Origin: Planococcus sp. ISL-110
GTDB taxonomy: Bacteria; Bacillota; Bacilli; Bacillales_A; Planococcaceae
Assembly: GCF_018613575.1 (NCBI RefSeq)
Contig: NZ_JAGGPX010000007.1
Coordinates: forward strand, 95,058 to 159,057
DNA length: 64,000 bases
Reading direction: 5' to 3'
The translations under genes were made by a program, and so were the position numbers. This document shows, piece by piece, positions 9,631 through 20,883 of this stretch (the stretch's first letter is position 1; each line of letters begins with the position of its first letter). Under the pieces are notes generated by a model. The model was not told where the DNA came from. It did no database searches and was given only the letters and a program-made list of their open reading frames with translations.

Positions 9631-10446
9631 TTATTCATTCCGTCCGGTTGCCAAAAACCAGTCATTCCTCAGGCTTTCCCGGTTATAGGCAAAGCGGCTT
9701 TGATCTTTGGCGCTTTTTACAGTGCCGCCTGCCGCTTCGACAATCGCCTGCCCGGCAGCCGTATCCCATTCCATTGTCGGCGCAAAGCGGGGATAATAAT
9801 CCGCCTGCCCTTCCGCCACCAGGCAGAACTTCAGCGAACTGCCAGCCGACAGACGCTCGACCGGTTTGCCGCCGTCTTTCAAGCGTTCAATAAAGCCTTC
9901 GGTTTCAGCAGACATATGGGAACGGCTCGTGACGACACAGATTTTTTCTGTAGCTTTCCTGACTGACAGCGGTGTGCTTTTTCCACGCAATTCTTCGGTA
10001 TTTCCAAACTTTTCAGCTGAAGCGCCTTCCACTTTGTATGCGCCGCCGTTTTCTTCGCCGTAATAGAAAACATCGGTTGCCGGCACATAAATAGCTCCCA
10101 GAACCGGGTAGTTCTCTTCGACCAAAGCGATGTTGACGGTAAACTCACCATTGCGCTTGATGAATTCCTTGGTGCCGTCGAGCGGATCCACCAGCCAAAA
10201 CCGCTTCCAGTTTTTCCGTTCTTTATAAAGGATCTCGTTGCCTTCTTCACTCAGGACCGGTATGTTCGGGTAAGCGCTCTTCAGCCCCGATTCAATAACT
10301 TGATGTGACCGCTGATCAGCAATGGTCAACGGTGACTCGTCCGCTTTTGTCTCGACTGCCAACTTTTCTTCGTATACCTCCATAATTTCTTTTCCAGCCG
10401 ATAAGCTGATTTCAAGCAGGGTGATTAGATCAATGCTTTTTTCCAT
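9631..10446 (-). CDS. cysQ: 3'(2'),5'-bisphosphate nucleotidase (PAP phosphatase)
   Basis: The enzyme hydrolyses PAP, the by-product of PAPS reduction, to AMP. The 271 residues hold the lithium-sensitive phosphatase metal motifs: LSEEG at 65-69, WLVDPLDGTKEF at 84-95 with the two aspartates, and MEWDTAAGQAI near the C-terminus. The A of its ATG overlaps the stop of cysC (TAATG), so the two are translationally coupled. It is the last gene of the sat unit. No strong terminator is seen before the promoter of the cysH unit, so some read-through is possible. Confidence 0.93.
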   Translation of the reverse strand: MEKSIDLITLLEISLSAGKEIMEVYEEKLAVETKADESPLTIADQRSHQVIESGLKSAYPNIPVLSEEGNEILYKERKNWKRFWLVDPLDGTKEFIKRNGEFTVNIALVEENYPVLGAIYVPATDVFYYGEENGGAYKVEGASAEKFGNTEELRGKSTPLSVRKATEKICVVTSRSHMSAETEGFIERLKDGGKPVERLSAGSSLKFCLVAEGQADYYPRFAPTMEWDTAAGQAIVEAAGGTVKSAKDQSRFAYNRESLRNDWFLATGRNE

Positions 10447-11048
10447 TAGCCCAAGTAGCCAGCTTTCTTCAAATAATCAATGATCACCTGCACCGACTCT
10501 TCTAAATTCTGCTTGTCGGTTTCGATAATGATTTCGGGATTTACCGGTTCTTCGTAGGGAGCATCAATCCCTGTAAAACCTTTGATTTCGCCGGCTCTAG
10601 CTTTTTTATAAAGGCCTTTCGGATCGCGGTTCTCGCAAGTATCCACGCTGCATTTTACATAAATTTCGATAAATTCGCCTTTTTCGAGCAAGGCGCGAAC
10701 TTGATCGCGGTCTTCCTGATATGGTGAGATAAACGCGGACAAGGTCAACACGCCTGCGTCGCTCATCAACTTTCCGACTTCACCGATCCGGCGGATGTTT
10801 TCTGTGCGGTCTTCCGGACTAAATCCCAGGTTTTTATTCAAACCGTGGCGAACATTGTCGCCGTCCAGCAAATACGTACGGATCCCGAGTGCGTGGATTT
10901 CTTTTTCAAGGGCTACCGACACCGTCGACTTTCCTGAACCCGACAATCCGGTAAACCACAGGACACCGCTTTTGTGATTATTCAATTTCTGTCTGTCTTC
11001 TTTGGTGACACTCGATTCATGCCAGACGATATTCGTTGATTTGCTCAT
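10446..11048 (-). CDS. cysC: adenylyl-sulfate kinase
   Basis: The kinase phosphorylates APS at the 3' position to PAPS. Walker A is GLSGSGKST at residues 34-42, followed by the APS kinase signatures [36 protein letters not shown] and [12 protein letters not shown]. At 200 residues it has the normal length. The ATG at 11048 has a very strong AGGAGGAG site. It lies 12 bases behind the permease gene, and its stop overlaps the cysQ start. Confidence 0.96.
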   Translation of the reverse strand: MSKSTNIVWHESSVTKEDRQKLNNHKSGVLWFTGLSGSGKSTVSVALEKEIHALGIRTYLLDGDNVRHGLNKNLGFSPEDRTENIRRIGEVGKLMSDAGVLTLSAFISPYQEDRDQVRALLEKGEFIEIYVKCSVDTCENRDPKGLYKKARAGEIKGFTGIDAPYEEPVNPEIIIETDKQNLEESVQVIIDYLKKAGYLG

Positions 11049-11059
11049 TTTTTCTCCTC

Positions 11060-12838
11060 CTAAAACCAGTAATAGTAAACAATTGTGATGGTGACCGACA
11101 TAACCAAAATGCTGAGGGGCGTCCCTACTTTGACATAATCCATAAATCTGTAGCCGCCCGGTCCGTAGACGATCAAATTGGTTTGATAGCCGATAGGTGT
11201 GACAAAGCTGGCTGATGCGGCAATGGTGATGATGACGGCAAAGCCTATTGGGTCAAGCTGCAGATTGCTGGCTATTTCAATGCCGATTGGAATCATCAAG
11301 ACAGCGGCAGCACTATTGGTGATCAGCTCTGTAAAGATGCTGGTCAGCAAGTAAATCAAAACCAGAATGGCCAGCAGGCCGAATGGCTGTCCAATTGCCA
11401 ACAGTCCGTCCGCCGCCCATTGCGCCAGACCGGTCTTGGTCATCGCCGCTCCAACTCCGAACGCACTGGCAATCAGCAGCAGTACGTTAAACTGCACATC
11501 ATTTTTTGCATCATCCATGGAAATCGATTTGGTCACCAATAAAATCAGCACTGCTAGTGCCATGGCTTTGAACATGCTCAGCCAGCCGACAACCACAAGA
11601 GCGATGGCTCCCAATAACACCAGCAGCGAAAACCAGCCGACAAAGCGGCTTTCCTGCAGCGACTTGGGGGTCTTCATGGAAGAAACCACGTAAAAATCAT
11701 TGGACTGCTGGTATTTTTCCACAAATCCGGTTCCGGCGAGCAGCAGCAACGTGTCTCCCGGCCGCAGGATAATATCTCCGACTTTGCTTTTGATGCGCTC
11801 GTTATTGCGATGCACTGCCATGACTCCTGCATCATAGCGCGAGCGGAATTGAGATTGCTTGATCGTTTTCGACAACAGCGAGGATTCATGGGAAACTACC
11901 GCTTCGGCCAGTTGCGTATTGCCGTGCTTCAAATCTTCCAGTTGGAGATCGGTTCCGGTCTTTAAGGTCAGCCCTTTTCTTTTTTGCAGATCGGTAATGT
12001 TCGAAATGAGCCCGGTAAAAATCAGGCGGTCTCCCGACTGGATGATGGTTTTGGAGCTGACCGATGAAATTCGAGTCTCATCCCGAATAATTTCAATCAA
12101 GTACAGCCCTTTCAAATCACGCAGCTTTGCCTGTTCGACTGTTTGGTTGGCATGTGGAAACGTTTCTTCCACCATCATTTCGGCGATGTATTTCCGGGAA
12201 TCTTCAACGACCTTCTTGCTGAAGCCTTTGTTTTCGGGCAATAGCATATTCCCCACAGTAAACAAATAAACCAAGCCGACAATGGTGATGGGAATGCCGA
12301 CAATCGCCAATTGGAACAAGGAAAATCCCGGAAGGCCATAATCGATCAGCATGCCGTGCACCACCAGATTGGTGGAGGTTCCCATCAACGTGATGGTACC
12401 TCCTAAAATCGTTACATACGATAACGGAATCAAGACTTTGGATGGCGCGATGTTCCGTTCTTCACACCATTTCTTTAATAAGGGCGTCAATGTCACAACT
12501 ATCGGTGTGTTATTCAAAAAAGCGGAAAACAGTGGAAGCGGAAGAAAAATACGAAACAATGAACCTTTCAGGCTTTTTCCCTTGTTCAGCCAGCCAATCA
12601 TCATCTGGTCGATCAGGCCATGCTTTTGTACAGTACCGACAACGATGAATAATAAGGCAATCGTCAACATTCCGGGATTGGAAAATCCACGCAATGCTTC
12701 TTCTGTCGTTAAGATCCCGGACAGCAGCAACACCACCAAGGCTGAAAATACGATCATATCCGGACGCGCAATTTCAAAAAGCAAGGCACTGACCATAGCG
12801 ACAATGACAATGAGCACAAAAATCATTTGGACTGACAT
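11060..12838 (-). CDS. SLC13/DASS-family permease with RCK_C domains, probable sulfate importer
   Basis: The protein has about 592 residues. N-terminal hydrophobic segments include [16 protein letters not shown] and the SLC13-like [15 protein letters not shown] central soluble part (about residues 205-385) looks like two TrkA-C (RCK_C) domains, and a C-terminal membrane half follows with [14 protein letters not shown] and [13 protein letters not shown]. This layout is that of the SLT/SAC1-type anion transporters, several of which carry sulfate. Between sat and cysC, and under the sat SAM riboswitch, it takes the place that cysP has in Bacillus subtilis, so a sulfate import role is inferred from context. 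The ATG at 12838 is chosen over a TTG two codons earlier because that one is too close to the GAGG site. Confidence 0.85.
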   Translation of the reverse strand: MSVQMIFVLIVIVAMVSALLFEIARPDMIVFSALVVLLLSGILTTEEALRGFSNPGMLTIALLFIVVGTVQKHGLIDQMMIGWLNKGKSLKGSLFRIFLPLPLFSAFLNNTPIVVTLTPLLKKWCEERNIAPSKVLIPLSYVTILGGTITLMGTSTNLVVHGMLIDYGLPGFSLFQLAIVGIPITIVGLVYLFTVGNMLLPENKGFSKKVVEDSRKYIAEMMVEETFPHANQTVEQAKLRDLKGLYLIEIIRDETRISSVSSKTIIQSGDRLIFTGLISNITDLQKRKGLTLKTGTDLQLEDLKHGNTQLAEAVVSHESSLLSKTIKQSQFRSRYDAGVMAVHRNNERIKSKVGDIILRPGDTLLLLAGTGFVEKYQQSNDFYVVSSMKTPKSLQESRFVGWFSLLVLLGAIALVVVGWLSMFKAMALAVLILLVTKSISMDDAKNDVQFNVLLLIASAFGVGAAMTKTGLAQWAADGLLAIGQPFGLLAILVLIYLLTSIFTELITNSAAAVLMIPIGIEIASNLQLDPIGFAVIITIAASASFVTPIGYQTNLIVYGPGGYRFMDYVKVGTPLSILVMSVTITIVYYYWF

Positions 12839-12855
12839 GGGCAACCATCCTCTAA

Positions 12856-14019
12856 TTAGTTACTGATTACGGTCTCCCGCAAGCCTTTGATGAGCACATC
12901 GGCTACTTCCGGACGGGAAAACTGCTTCGGTGGCTTTTCCCCGTTGCGAAGCAATTCACGGACTTTCGTGCCGCTTAAATGGACATGGTTTTCTGCGGTA
13001 TGTGGGCAGGTTTTGGCTGTCGCCATGTTTTCGCATACATTGCAGTAAAATGAATGCTCGAATTTGAAAATTTGAATGCCCAATTCATCTTCAAACTGGC
13101 TGATGAATTCCTGCGCTTCATATGTGCCGTAATAATCGCCGACGCCAGCATGATCGCGTCCGACTATGAAATGCGTGCAGCCGTAATTTTTTCGGACAAT
13201 GGCATGAAGAACGGCTTCTTTCGGCCCTGCATAGCGCATTGCAGCCGGATAGATGGCCAGGCGCGCTCGGTCTGCAGGATAATAATGCTTTAAAATGACC
13301 TGGTAGCTTTCCATCCGCACCGCTGCTGATATGTCATCAGATTTCGTTTCGCCCACGAGCGGGTTCAGCAATAAGCCATCCACCACTTCCAATGCCGCTT
13401 TCTGAATATATTCATGTGCGCGGTGCACTGGGTTTCGCGTCTGGAAGCCAACAATCGTTTCCCATCCAAGCTCCTGGAACAGTTGGCGCGTTTCAACCGG
13501 ATCCAAATGGAATTCTTCAAACTCGCTATGGTCCGGACGGTTTAGTAAGGTGATAGGGCCAGCCAGGTAGACAGCGCCGCGTTCATAAAGCTTTTTCACA
13601 CCGGCATGCGCTTCTTCTGTCGTGCCGTAAATCTTTTCCGCCTCCAACGCTTTGTCGTAAGCGTACTTTTCCGTCAGTTCCAGTGTTCCGTAAATGACAC
13701 CGTCTGCGCCTTTAAGGGAAATTTCATCGCCGACTTTGTAGTTGTCCGCTTCTTCTTTCGTAACCGACAGCGTAATCGGCACACTCCAAACCGTGCCATT
13801 GCTGAGGCGTGAAGTATGTACCACACTTTCATAATCTTTTTGCCCAAGAAAGCCCGTCAATGGGCTAAACCCGCCAATGCCGATCAGTTCCAAATCCGAG
13901 ATCGCCCAATCCGAAATGACTAAAGACGAAAACGATTCTGCATTTGTCAGTGCCTTTTCTCTTTCAGTACCGGTCATCTGTCTGTTTACCAAATCTCCAC
14001 CGTGTGCTTTGCTCGTCAT
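12856..14019 (-). CDS. sat: sulfate adenylyltransferase
   Basis: ATP sulfurylase makes APS from sulfate and ATP. The 387 residues contain [11 protein letters not shown] at 193-203 and [12 protein letters not shown] near 288, the two nucleotide-binding signatures. A cysteine/histidine cluster ([15 protein letters not shown]) near residue 330 is also seen in other homo-oligomeric bacterial Sat proteins. There is no fused kinase domain. The ATG at 14019 has TTGGAGGTAATAAA upstream. It is the first gene behind the second SAM riboswitch. Confidence 0.96.
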   Translation of the reverse strand: MTSKAHGGDLVNRQMTGTEREKALTNAESFSSLVISDWAISDLELIGIGGFSPLTGFLGQKDYESVVHTSRLSNGTVWSVPITLSVTKEEADNYKVGDEISLKGADGVIYGTLELTEKYAYDKALEAEKIYGTTEEAHAGVKKLYERGAVYLAGPITLLNRPDHSEFEEFHLDPVETRQLFQELGWETIVGFQTRNPVHRAHEYIQKAALEVVDGLLLNPLVGETKSDDISAAVRMESYQVILKHYYPADRARLAIYPAAMRYAGPKEAVLHAIVRKNYGCTHFIVGRDHAGVGDYYGTYEAQEFISQFEDELGIQIFKFEHSFYCNVCENMATAKTCPHTAENHVHLSGTKVRELLRNGEKPPKQFSRPEVADVLIKGLRETVISN

Positions 14020-14099
14020 TTTATTACCTCCAAGGTTAGTTTTTTCTTTCTGGTATTCACTTTAAAACCGTTCGGGAACCAAACTTCCAAGGCGTTCGG

Positions 14100-14265
14100 A
14101 CAAAAAGAAAAGGACCCTCTTCAATAAGAAGAAGGTCCGGAAAAACAAAACAATCTTCTTATCTTCTAGGCTGATGAAAGCCTATTGGAGTTAGCACCGT
14201 TTCCTTAAAGGAGGGTTGCTGAGACATCAAAGGGCCAATCCCTCCGTCTCTCTAGATAAGAACGC
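14100..14265 (-). promoter_or_regulatory. SAM-I (S-box) riboswitch with terminator, upstream of sat
   Basis: On the minus strand the aptamer (about 14262 down to 14156) reads TTCTTATCTAGAGAGACGGA, then GGGATTGGCCC, GATG, CAGCAACC and a closing GAAGATAAGAAG. A terminator stem follows (GGACCTTCTTC / GAAGAGGGTCC, 14112-14138) with TTTTCTTTTTG. It has the S-box kink-turn and pseudoknot pieces in the right order. The rest of the 554-base gap to sirC holds its promoter and the sirC leader. Confidence 0.94.
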
Positions 14266-14312
14266 GTATTCAATTTTTAATGGGAAATTGTTTGAAATGT
14301 TTGATTTCACAA

Positions 14313-14341
14313 AGTATATAATATACTATTCCGAGTGTCAA
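14313..14341 (-). promoter_or_regulatory. sigma-A promoter of the sat unit
   Basis: On the minus strand TTGACA (14336-14341), a 17-base spacer and TATACT (14313-14318) lie about 50 bases upstream of the riboswitch aptamer. Confidence 0.8.
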
Positions 14342-14573
14342 ACTATGTTTTGAATTTTTTTATTTTTTCAGACGGAAAAGCCCGTACGTCAAAGGGGCGG
14401 AGGAATAAAATTATTTTGTGTGTGAGAAGTTGACGGTGATATGCCGCTTTGGGCATAGCTTTCGCAACAAGCCCGTGGACAGAGTTTTCTAAAGGATTAA
14501 CAGCTGAATGATTCTGTTCAACGCAAAAAGGAATTAGTTTGCTAGTATTAAGTGAGGCAAGGAGGCGGAGAAG

Positions 14574-15206
14574 ATGACGGTGATTCCCATCATGATCGAG
14601 CTGGAAGACAGAAGAGTGGTAGTTGTTGGAGGCGGGCGCGTCGCAAAGCGGCGGTTGGATGGTTTGCTCGATAGCGGAGCTTTGCTGACGGTGGTCAGTC
14701 CTGCGGTGACTACAGAAATAGCCGATTGGGCTGAGGAAGGAACAATTACTTGGAAGCCAAAAGACTTCCAGCCGAAAGATGCAGAGGCAGCGTTCATGCT
14801 GATCATTGCTACAGACGATCCGACCGTCAATGCAGCTGCACGAAAAGCTGCTCCCCCGCATTGCCTGGTAAACGCTTCTGCTGAAGCCGAGTCCGGCAAT
14901 GTCCATTTTCCTGCGCATTTCAAGAGAGGCAAATTGAGCATCGCGGTTTCCACAAACGGCGCAAGCCCGATGCTCGCAAAGAAAATCAAATACGATCTGC
15001 AAAACCAGTTTGACGAAAGCTACGAACTATACTTGGAGTTTCTTTTTAGAGCCCGGCAGCTTCTCAAGCAAAGTCAGCTTTCCAGAAACGCCAGAGAGGA
15101 ATACTTGCGCGAATTTCTGGATGAGTCATTTTTACAGGTCGAGACCCAGCAACAGACACTCTGTCAATTGCGGTTGCTTGTGGATGCAAAAAAGGCTTCG
15201 GAATAA
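14574..15206 (+). CDS. sirC: precorrin-2 dehydrogenase
   Basis: The enzyme oxidizes precorrin-2 to sirohydrochlorin with NAD+, the step between SumT and SirB. The 210-residue protein starts with a Rossmann motif, RRVVVVGGGRVAKRR, followed by LLTVVSPAVT, FMLIIATDDPTVN and VNASAEAESGNVHFPAHFKR, the CysG N-terminal half without the ferrochelatase lobe. ATG at 14574 has AAGGAGG 9 bases upstream. It is transcribed away from the sat unit. In B. subtilis the equivalent (ylnF) is the last gene of the cysH operon, so here it has been separated. Confidence 0.92.
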   Translation: MTVIPIMIELEDRRVVVVGGGRVAKRRLDGLLDSGALLTVVSPAVTTEIADWAEEGTITWKPKDFQPKDAEAAFMLIIATDDPTVNAAARKAAPPHCLVNASAEAESGNVHFPAHFKRGKLSIAVSTNGASPMLAKKIKYDLQNQFDESYELYLEFLFRARQLLKQSQLSRNAREEYLREFLDESFLQVETQQQTLCQLRLLVDAKKASE

Positions 15207-15223
15207 GTCGCTCCGAAGCCTTT
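15184..15223 (-). terminator. terminator shared by sirC and the DUF1456 gene
   Basis: The inverted repeat AAAGGCTTCGGA (15191-15202) / TCCGAAGCCTTT (15212-15223) overlaps the sirC stop codon. The better U-tract (TTTTTT) is on the minus strand, serving the convergent 15257-15775 gene; it may act in both directions. Confidence 0.75.
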
Positions 15224-15256
15224 CGCTTGTCCTGAATCAAGTGCTGTTAAATCTTT

Positions 15257-15775
15257 TTATTTTCTGTATCTGATCGCCAGGCCTTTCAGGAAGTTCCGTG
15301 CATAGCGATCGCCGCATTCTTTGTAATTTTTGTGGCCCACTTTTCGCAGTAATGCGCCAAGTTCGCCTCTTGTCACGGTCACGCCAGCTAAATCCCAAAT
15401 TTCCAGCATGTCTTCGCTGTTCAGCTGCAAAGCGATCTTCACTTTTTTCAGCAACAGGTTGTTTGAGCGCTCGTCCGTCAATGCCGGGATTTCAGGCTGG
15501 CCGGGTTTAGGCTCCTGGTGGCCTCTTTTGAAAATGATGAAACCATTCAAAAACGATTCGTACAAGTGGTCGTCCGCTTTGATATAGTCCTCGTTCCCCT
15601 GCTCGGCCCAGATGCTGTCATGGTCTTCGTCATCACTTTCCGGGGTTTTCGTCAGCACTTTCAGCACTTCTGCCTTGCTCAGTTCAACGCCACCCAGTTT
15701 GAAAATCTCCACCATGTCGTTGTTTTTTATGTCCAGCGCGTAGCGCAGTCTGATCAATAAATCATTATTGTCCAT
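15257..15775 (-). CDS. DUF1456 family protein (YehS-like)
   Basis: The protein has about 172 residues with two copies of a repeat: RLRYALDIKNNDMVEIFKLG and KVKIALQLNSEDMLEIWDLA, each followed by a helix with V(E/T)xS/TxxE. This duplicated unit is the DUF1456 pattern, as in E. coli YehS. The function is unknown; a nucleic-acid role is sometimes guessed but nothing here proves it. The ATG at 15775 has AGGAGGCAAATAGA upstream; the longer frame starting at 15844 has no site. Confidence 0.75.
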   Translation of the reverse strand: MDNNDLLIRLRYALDIKNNDMVEIFKLGGVELSKAEVLKVLTKTPESDDEDHDSIWAEQGNEDYIKADDHLYESFLNGFIIFKRGHQEPKPGQPEIPALTDERSNNLLLKKVKIALQLNSEDMLEIWDLAGVTVTRGELGALLRKVGHKNYKECGDRYARNFLKGLAIRYRK

Positions 15776-15879
15776 TCTATTTGCCTCCTGTTGACTTCCA
15801 GTAATTGTGTCTATCCACGATAAATCCAATTCTAATAATAGCACATATTCTTCAGTCCATCAGGCTTACAAAAAGACAG

Positions 15880-15910
15880 CAAAAAAGACAGTTTATATGA
15901 CTGCCTCGTG
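15880..15910 (-). terminator. weak terminator overlapping the end of the 70-residue gene
   Basis: On the minus strand GGCAGT / ACTGTC (one G-U pair) forms a short stem followed by TTTTTTGC. It overlaps the last codons of the gene at 15893-16105. Confidence 0.4.
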
Positions 15911-16105
15911 ATTTTCCTTATTTTTCACTTCTTTTAATTGCTTTACCTTATTCTGCAGATCCACGATAATTTCGAGAGACTCTTCATCATCTTTCGATTC
16001 TTCATAAAAAAATTGCAAATCGCGCTCCATATCTGCCAAGCGTTCATTATAATGCTTGAGTTTCTCGGCAATGAGCAGTCGCTTTGCTTCTTCTACATTC
16101 TTCAT
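15893..16105 (-). CDS. small coiled-coil protein of unknown function
   Basis: This 70-residue frame is highly charged and predicted helical throughout (KNVEEAKRLLIAEKLKHYNE, later LQNKVKQLKEVKNKEN), with heptad-like leucines. GGAGG stands ten bases before the ATG at 16105, with AAGGAA nearer. I do not recognise a family. It is a stand-alone gene between the DUF1456 gene and a repeat element, with a short terminator at its end. The ribosome binding site and charge pattern favour a real gene. Confidence 0.55.
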   Translation of the reverse strand: MKNVEEAKRLLIAEKLKHYNERLADMERDLQFFYEESKDDEESLEIIVDLQNKVKQLKEVKNKENHEAVI

Positions 16106-16209
16106 TTCCTTTTTACCTCCGCTTTGAATTGCCGAAAACTTTGTTTCCCACTATATTCCCCATTTATAAATATTTCAATCCATTCTTTATGTCTTTTTTA
16201 TGTCTATAC

Positions 16210-16317
16210 AAGTTGAACTAATGATTTTTCATTGCCGATATTCCGCAAAACAGCTGCGCTTTCGGTTCTACGGACGGGGCGGAGCGGTGTTTGAAAGCAT
16301 GATTTTAAGTTCAATTC
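16210..16317. repeat. dispersed repeat, short copy with inverted ends (copy 3)
   Basis: It begins AAGTTGAACTAAT and ends TTTTAAGTTCAATT, an imperfect terminal inverted repeat. Inside is GCCGATATTCCGCAAAACAG followed by CTGCGCTTTCGG, which is the reverse complement of the end of copy 2 (5802-5970). The longer element at 22830-23276 has the same left end. It lies directly upstream of the carD-like promoter. Confidence 0.65.
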
Positions 16318-16350
16318 ATAAAAAAGCACAACGCCTAATTGTCAACCAAG

Positions 16351-16379
16351 TTTACAATTAATCAGTTGTGTGTTATAGT
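16351..16379 (+). promoter_or_regulatory. sigma-A promoter of the CarD-family gene
   Basis: TTTACA (16351-16356), a 17-base spacer and TATAGT (16374-16379) precede the ribosome binding site AGGAGG by about 20 bases. Confidence 0.75.
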
Positions 16380-16410
16380 AGTAGTTGAGTTACATTTTAG
16401 GAGGAAAAAA

Positions 16411-16917
16411 ATGTTTATTATTGGAGATCACATCATTTATTCCGCCCATGGCCTATGTAGAATTGACGATATTCGTGACGAAACAGTTTCAGGTGTCACA
16501 AAAAAATATTATAAATTGCATCCTTTGGAGAATACCCGAGTGACCATCAGTACGCCTGTCGATAACGAAAAGGTTGTCATGCTGAAGCTTCTCCAGAAAG
16601 AAGAAGCCCTTGAAATCATCGAAACCTTCAAACAGCCGGGAGCAGAATGGGACAACCAGCCAAATTCACGGCTGAAGCAGTATTCTCAGCTCATCAATAC
16701 AGGAGACCGGATGCAGATTGCAAAAGTCATCAACACATTGATGCGCAAAAAATTCGAATCGCAGCTTGAGAAAAAGACTTTCTACGAGCGCGACTACAGA
16801 CTTCTGAATAACACCCAGATTATCCTCTTTCAGGAACTGGCCCGTTCACTGGACACCAGCTTTGAAGAAATCAATAAAATGATCAACGACATAATCAAGC
16901 CGATTCCAGCAGGTTAA
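16411..16917 (+). CDS. CarD/CdnL-family transcriptional regulator
   Basis: The 168-residue protein starts MFIIGDHIIYSAHGLCRIDD, the beta-rich RNA-polymerase interaction domain that CarD, CdnL and the TRCF RID share. YYKLHPLENTRVTISTPVDN follows, and then a helical C-terminal domain that in CarD contacts promoter DNA. The family binds the RNA polymerase beta subunit and stabilizes open complexes. The ATG at 16411 has AGGAGG at ideal spacing; the longer frame from 16339 would cover the promoter. It resembles B. subtilis YdeB. It is monocistronic, ending at a strong bidirectional terminator. Confidence 0.85.
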   Translation: MFIIGDHIIYSAHGLCRIDDIRDETVSGVTKKYYKLHPLENTRVTISTPVDNEKVVMLKLLQKEEALEIIETFKQPGAEWDNQPNSRLKQYSQLINTGDRMQIAKVINTLMRKKFESQLEKKTFYERDYRLLNNTQIILFQELARSLDTSFEEINKMINDIIKPIPAG

Positions 16918-16960
16918 GAAACATGCTTATACATTCTGCTGGACTAATAAAGCCCATATA

Positions 16961-17010
16961 AAAAGAACGCCCTGCTCTATCAAACCATTGATAGAGCAGG
17001 GCGTTCTTTA
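16961..17010. terminator. bidirectional terminator between carD-like and marR-like genes
   Basis: A perfect 19-bp inverted repeat, from AAAGAACGCCCTGCTCTAT to its complement, with a 10-base loop. A-runs before and T-runs after give both converging genes a U-tract. Confidence 0.9.
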
Positions 17011-17019
17011 AGTTTTAAA

Positions 17020-17484
17020 TTATATTCCCCAATCGGCCTTCAAGATATCCTTGAGGGCATTCAATTGGTCACCACCAATTTTTTCTGCGATCTTATTTTC
17101 CAGCCTAACCTTCAGCGCTTCGTTTTTCTCGAAGCATTCTTCGCCTAAAGCGGTAAGCCGGATGCATTTCTCTTTTTTATTGTTCTCCACATTCTGTACC
17201 TCGACCAATCCTTTGGCAGCCAGGTTTTTAATGAATTTATGGATTGCCTGGCGGGAAATGTCCACATTTTTGGTAACGTATGCAATGGTGGGCTGCTTTT
17301 TATAAATGCGGGCCATAATATACCACTCAGAGTTTGAAATATGGATCTCACTCGCATCATTCCATGCGTTCTCTGAAATCCTCCGCGTCGCTATATGTCG
17401 TTCGCTCAATAAATCAATCAAATCTAAGTTTTGTAATTCCACGTCCGGGGCCAAACGGTTCACTCCAATCATCTTCTTCGCCAT
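17020..17484 (-). CDS. MarR-family winged-helix regulator
   Basis: The 154 residues show the MarR fold: an N-terminal dimerization helix, WYIMARIYKKQPTIAYVTKN, the recognition region VDISRQAIHKFIKNLAAKGL, a wing with NNKKEKCIRLTALGEE, and a long C-terminal helix. The ligand is unknown. It is divergent from the broken glycosidase gene at 17614 and may once have regulated it; the 129-base gap would hold the operator. The ribosome binding site before the ATG at 17484 is poor. Confidence 0.8.
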   Translation of the reverse strand: MAKKMIGVNRLAPDVELQNLDLIDLLSERHIATRRISENAWNDASEIHISNSEWYIMARIYKKQPTIAYVTKNVDISRQAIHKFIKNLAAKGLVEVQNVENNKKEKCIRLTALGEECFEKNEALKVRLENKIAEKIGGDQLNALKDILKADWGI

Positions 17485-17613
17485 TTAATATACCGATTAC
17501 ATCAGGGGAAGTCAATTTACAGAAATTGCTGCAACCCCCTCCACTCCCTCATTCATTTGTCTTCCGCTCCTGCTATACTGTAAATCAACAAATGCAGATG
17601 GAGGTCTTGCGAG

Positions 17614-18943
<1,330 letters not shown>

Positions 18944-19020
18944 ATCCATCCGTCCAATAATTTTAAAACCCCAGATTATTTTCCTGCACGAACTTTTGAT
19001 TTCTGGTTCTAAAACTAAAA

Positions 19021-19080
19021 AAACCCCGAGTGAGATTACTTTTTAGAAAGTAGTCATCAGTCGGGGTTATTCATTTTTTT
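19021..19080 (+). terminator. terminator downstream of the glycosidase pseudogene
   Basis: AACCCCGA / TCGGGGTT with an inner paired arm (ACTTT / AAAGT) is followed by ATTCATTTTTTT. Confidence 0.7.
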
Positions 19081-19200
19081 AGTCTGCCACGCCTTACTTT
19101 TCATGCAGGTTTCTTATTGTTCAATTTGTTCAATAGAAATTCCAGGTATGGATCATCAATGTATAAATACGTAGTGAACGAGCCCTTCTTATGGAAATCC

Positions 19201-20883
19201 TTATTCAGTTACAGTGCCTGCATCAGCTGGATGCACACCATGACGATAGAAATCGGCATGAATTGGTTCTAAAGGTTCATGTCCAAGGATGAGGTCGGCC
19301 GCTTTTTCCGCCAACATCAGCACAGGTGCGTGGATATTGCCGTTTGTAACGTATGGCATGGCAGATGCATCGACCACACGGACGTTTTCTAAGCCGTGCA
19401 CTTTCATGGTTAACGGATCTACAACAGACATTGGGTCTGAAGCAGGTCCCATTTTTGCTGTGCAGGATGGATGAAGGGCAGTCTCCGCGTCATTCGCCAC
19501 CCATTCCAAAATCTCCTCGTCTGTGCTGACAGCCGCTCCAGGTGAGATTTCCCCTGAGTTATAAGAGGACATCGCTGATTGAGACATGATTTTCCGGGAA
19601 ACTTTCACCGCTTCAACCCACTCGCGCCGGTCCTGTTCAGTGGAAAGATAGTTATAGACCATGCTCGGATACACTTTCGGATCTTTCGAACGGATTTTCA
19701 ATGATCCCCGGGCATCAGAATACATTGGTCCAACATGCACTTGGAATCCGTGTTTGGTTTCTGCCTTTTGTCCATCGTAGCGTACAGCTACCGGAAGGAA
19801 ATGGAACATCAAATTCGGGTACTTCACGTCTTCGTTTGAACGGACGAAACCTCCGCCTTCAAAATGATTGGTCGCTGCCGGCCCAGTACGTGTGAAAATC
19901 CACTGTAAGCCGATCAAAGGCATCCGTGCTTTATTTAAGCTGGGCTGCTGGGAAACAGGAAGCGGACAAGAATATTGAATGTAGACTTCAAGATGATCCT
20001 GCAGGTTTTCTCCTACGCCTGGGAGATCCAGTACCGGTTCAATGCCGAGGGAGCGAAGGTGTTCGGCATCTCCAACACCTGACAGTTGAAGCAGCTGCGG
20101 CGTGTTGATTGCCCCACCTGAAAGGATGATTTCACCTGCTTCTACGTAATGAGTCTTGCCGTTTTGCCGGTAAGTCAATCCTTTGGCTCGAGTCCCTTCG
20201 AATTCGATGGCAGAAACAAAAGCACGGGTTTTCACCGTCAGGTTTTGACGCTTCATGGCTGGATGCAGATAGGCCCGTGAAGCTGACAAGCGTCTGCCTT
20301 TGAAGACATGCTTATCAAATGGTCCGAATCCCTCCTGGCGAAATCCATTTACATCTGGAGTTCGTGAGTAACCAGCCTCTACACCTGAGTTAAAGAAGGC
20401 TTGGAACAAAGGATTTGTCGCTGGTCCGCGTTCCAATTTGATAGGTCCATCGTGGCCACGAAGATCATCATCCGGTGAAGCTATAGCCGTTTCCAAGCGT
20501 TTAAAATACGGAAGACAGTGGGCAAAATCCCATGTTTCCATTCCTGTATCTGCTCCCCATCGTTCATAGTCCAATGGGTTTCCGCGTTGGTAAATCATCC
20601 CATTGATTGAACTCGAGCCTCCGAGCACTTTACCCCGGGCATGCTTGATACGACGTCCATTCATATATGGCTCAGGATCAGATTCGTATTTCCAATCATA
20701 CAACTTGTTGCCTGCGGGAAATGGCAAAGCTGCCGGCATTTGAATCAAGAGGTCCCACGAATAATCACTGCGTCCTGCCTCTAAAACAAGAACATTTTTC
20801 GTTCCATCTTCACTTAGACGATCGCCGAGTACGGAACCCGCACTGCCTCCCCCAACAATAATAAAATCATATGTTTCACTCAT
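19201..20883 (-). CDS. betA: choline dehydrogenase (GMC oxidoreductase)
   Basis: The enzyme oxidizes choline to betaine aldehyde, and possibly further to glycine betaine. The 560-residue protein opens with the FAD motif [20 protein letters not shown]. The GMC signatures are [19 protein letters not shown] and [18 protein letters not shown]-terminal catalytic-region motifs are [11 protein letters not shown] (histidine) and [17 protein letters not shown]. This is the BetA type, not the iron-dependent GbsB alcohol dehydrogenase used with GbsR in B. subtilis. ATG at 20883 has AAGGAGGAACAGAAA upstream. It lies downstream of betB with a 222-base gap, likely part of the same regulon. Another GMC substrate cannot be excluded. 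Confidence 0.9.
   Translation of the reverse strand: MSETYDFIIVGGGSAGSVLGDRLSEDGTKNVLVLEAGRSDYSWDLLIQMPAALPFPAGNKLYDWKYESDPEPYMNGRRIKHARGKVLGGSSSINGMIYQRGNPLDYERWGADTGMETWDFAHCLPYFKRLETAIASPDDDLRGHDGPIKLERGPATNPLFQAFFNSGVEAGYSRTPDVNGFRQEGFGPFDKHVFKGRRLSASRAYLHPAMKRQNLTVKTRAFVSAIEFEGTRAKGLTYRQNGKTHYVEAGEIILSGGAINTPQLLQLSGVGDAEHLRSLGIEPVLDLPGVGENLQDHLEVYIQYSCPLPVSQQPSLNKARMPLIGLQWIFTRTGPAATNHFEGGGFVRSNEDVKYPNLMFHFLPVAVRYDGQKAETKHGFQVHVGPMYSDARGSLKIRSKDPKVYPSMVYNYLSTEQDRREWVEAVKVSRKIMSQSAMSSYNSGEISPGAAVSTDEEILEWVANDAETALHPSCTAKMGPASDPMSVVDPLTMKVHGLENVRVVDASAMPYVTNGNIHAPVLMLAEKAADLILGHEPLEPIHADFYRHGVHPADAGTVTE

Noticed and set aside
14343..15002. 219-codon minus-strand frame overlapping sirC
   Set aside because: It is the antisense shadow of sirC and the intergenic region; the composition is non-protein-like and sirC has clear motifs.
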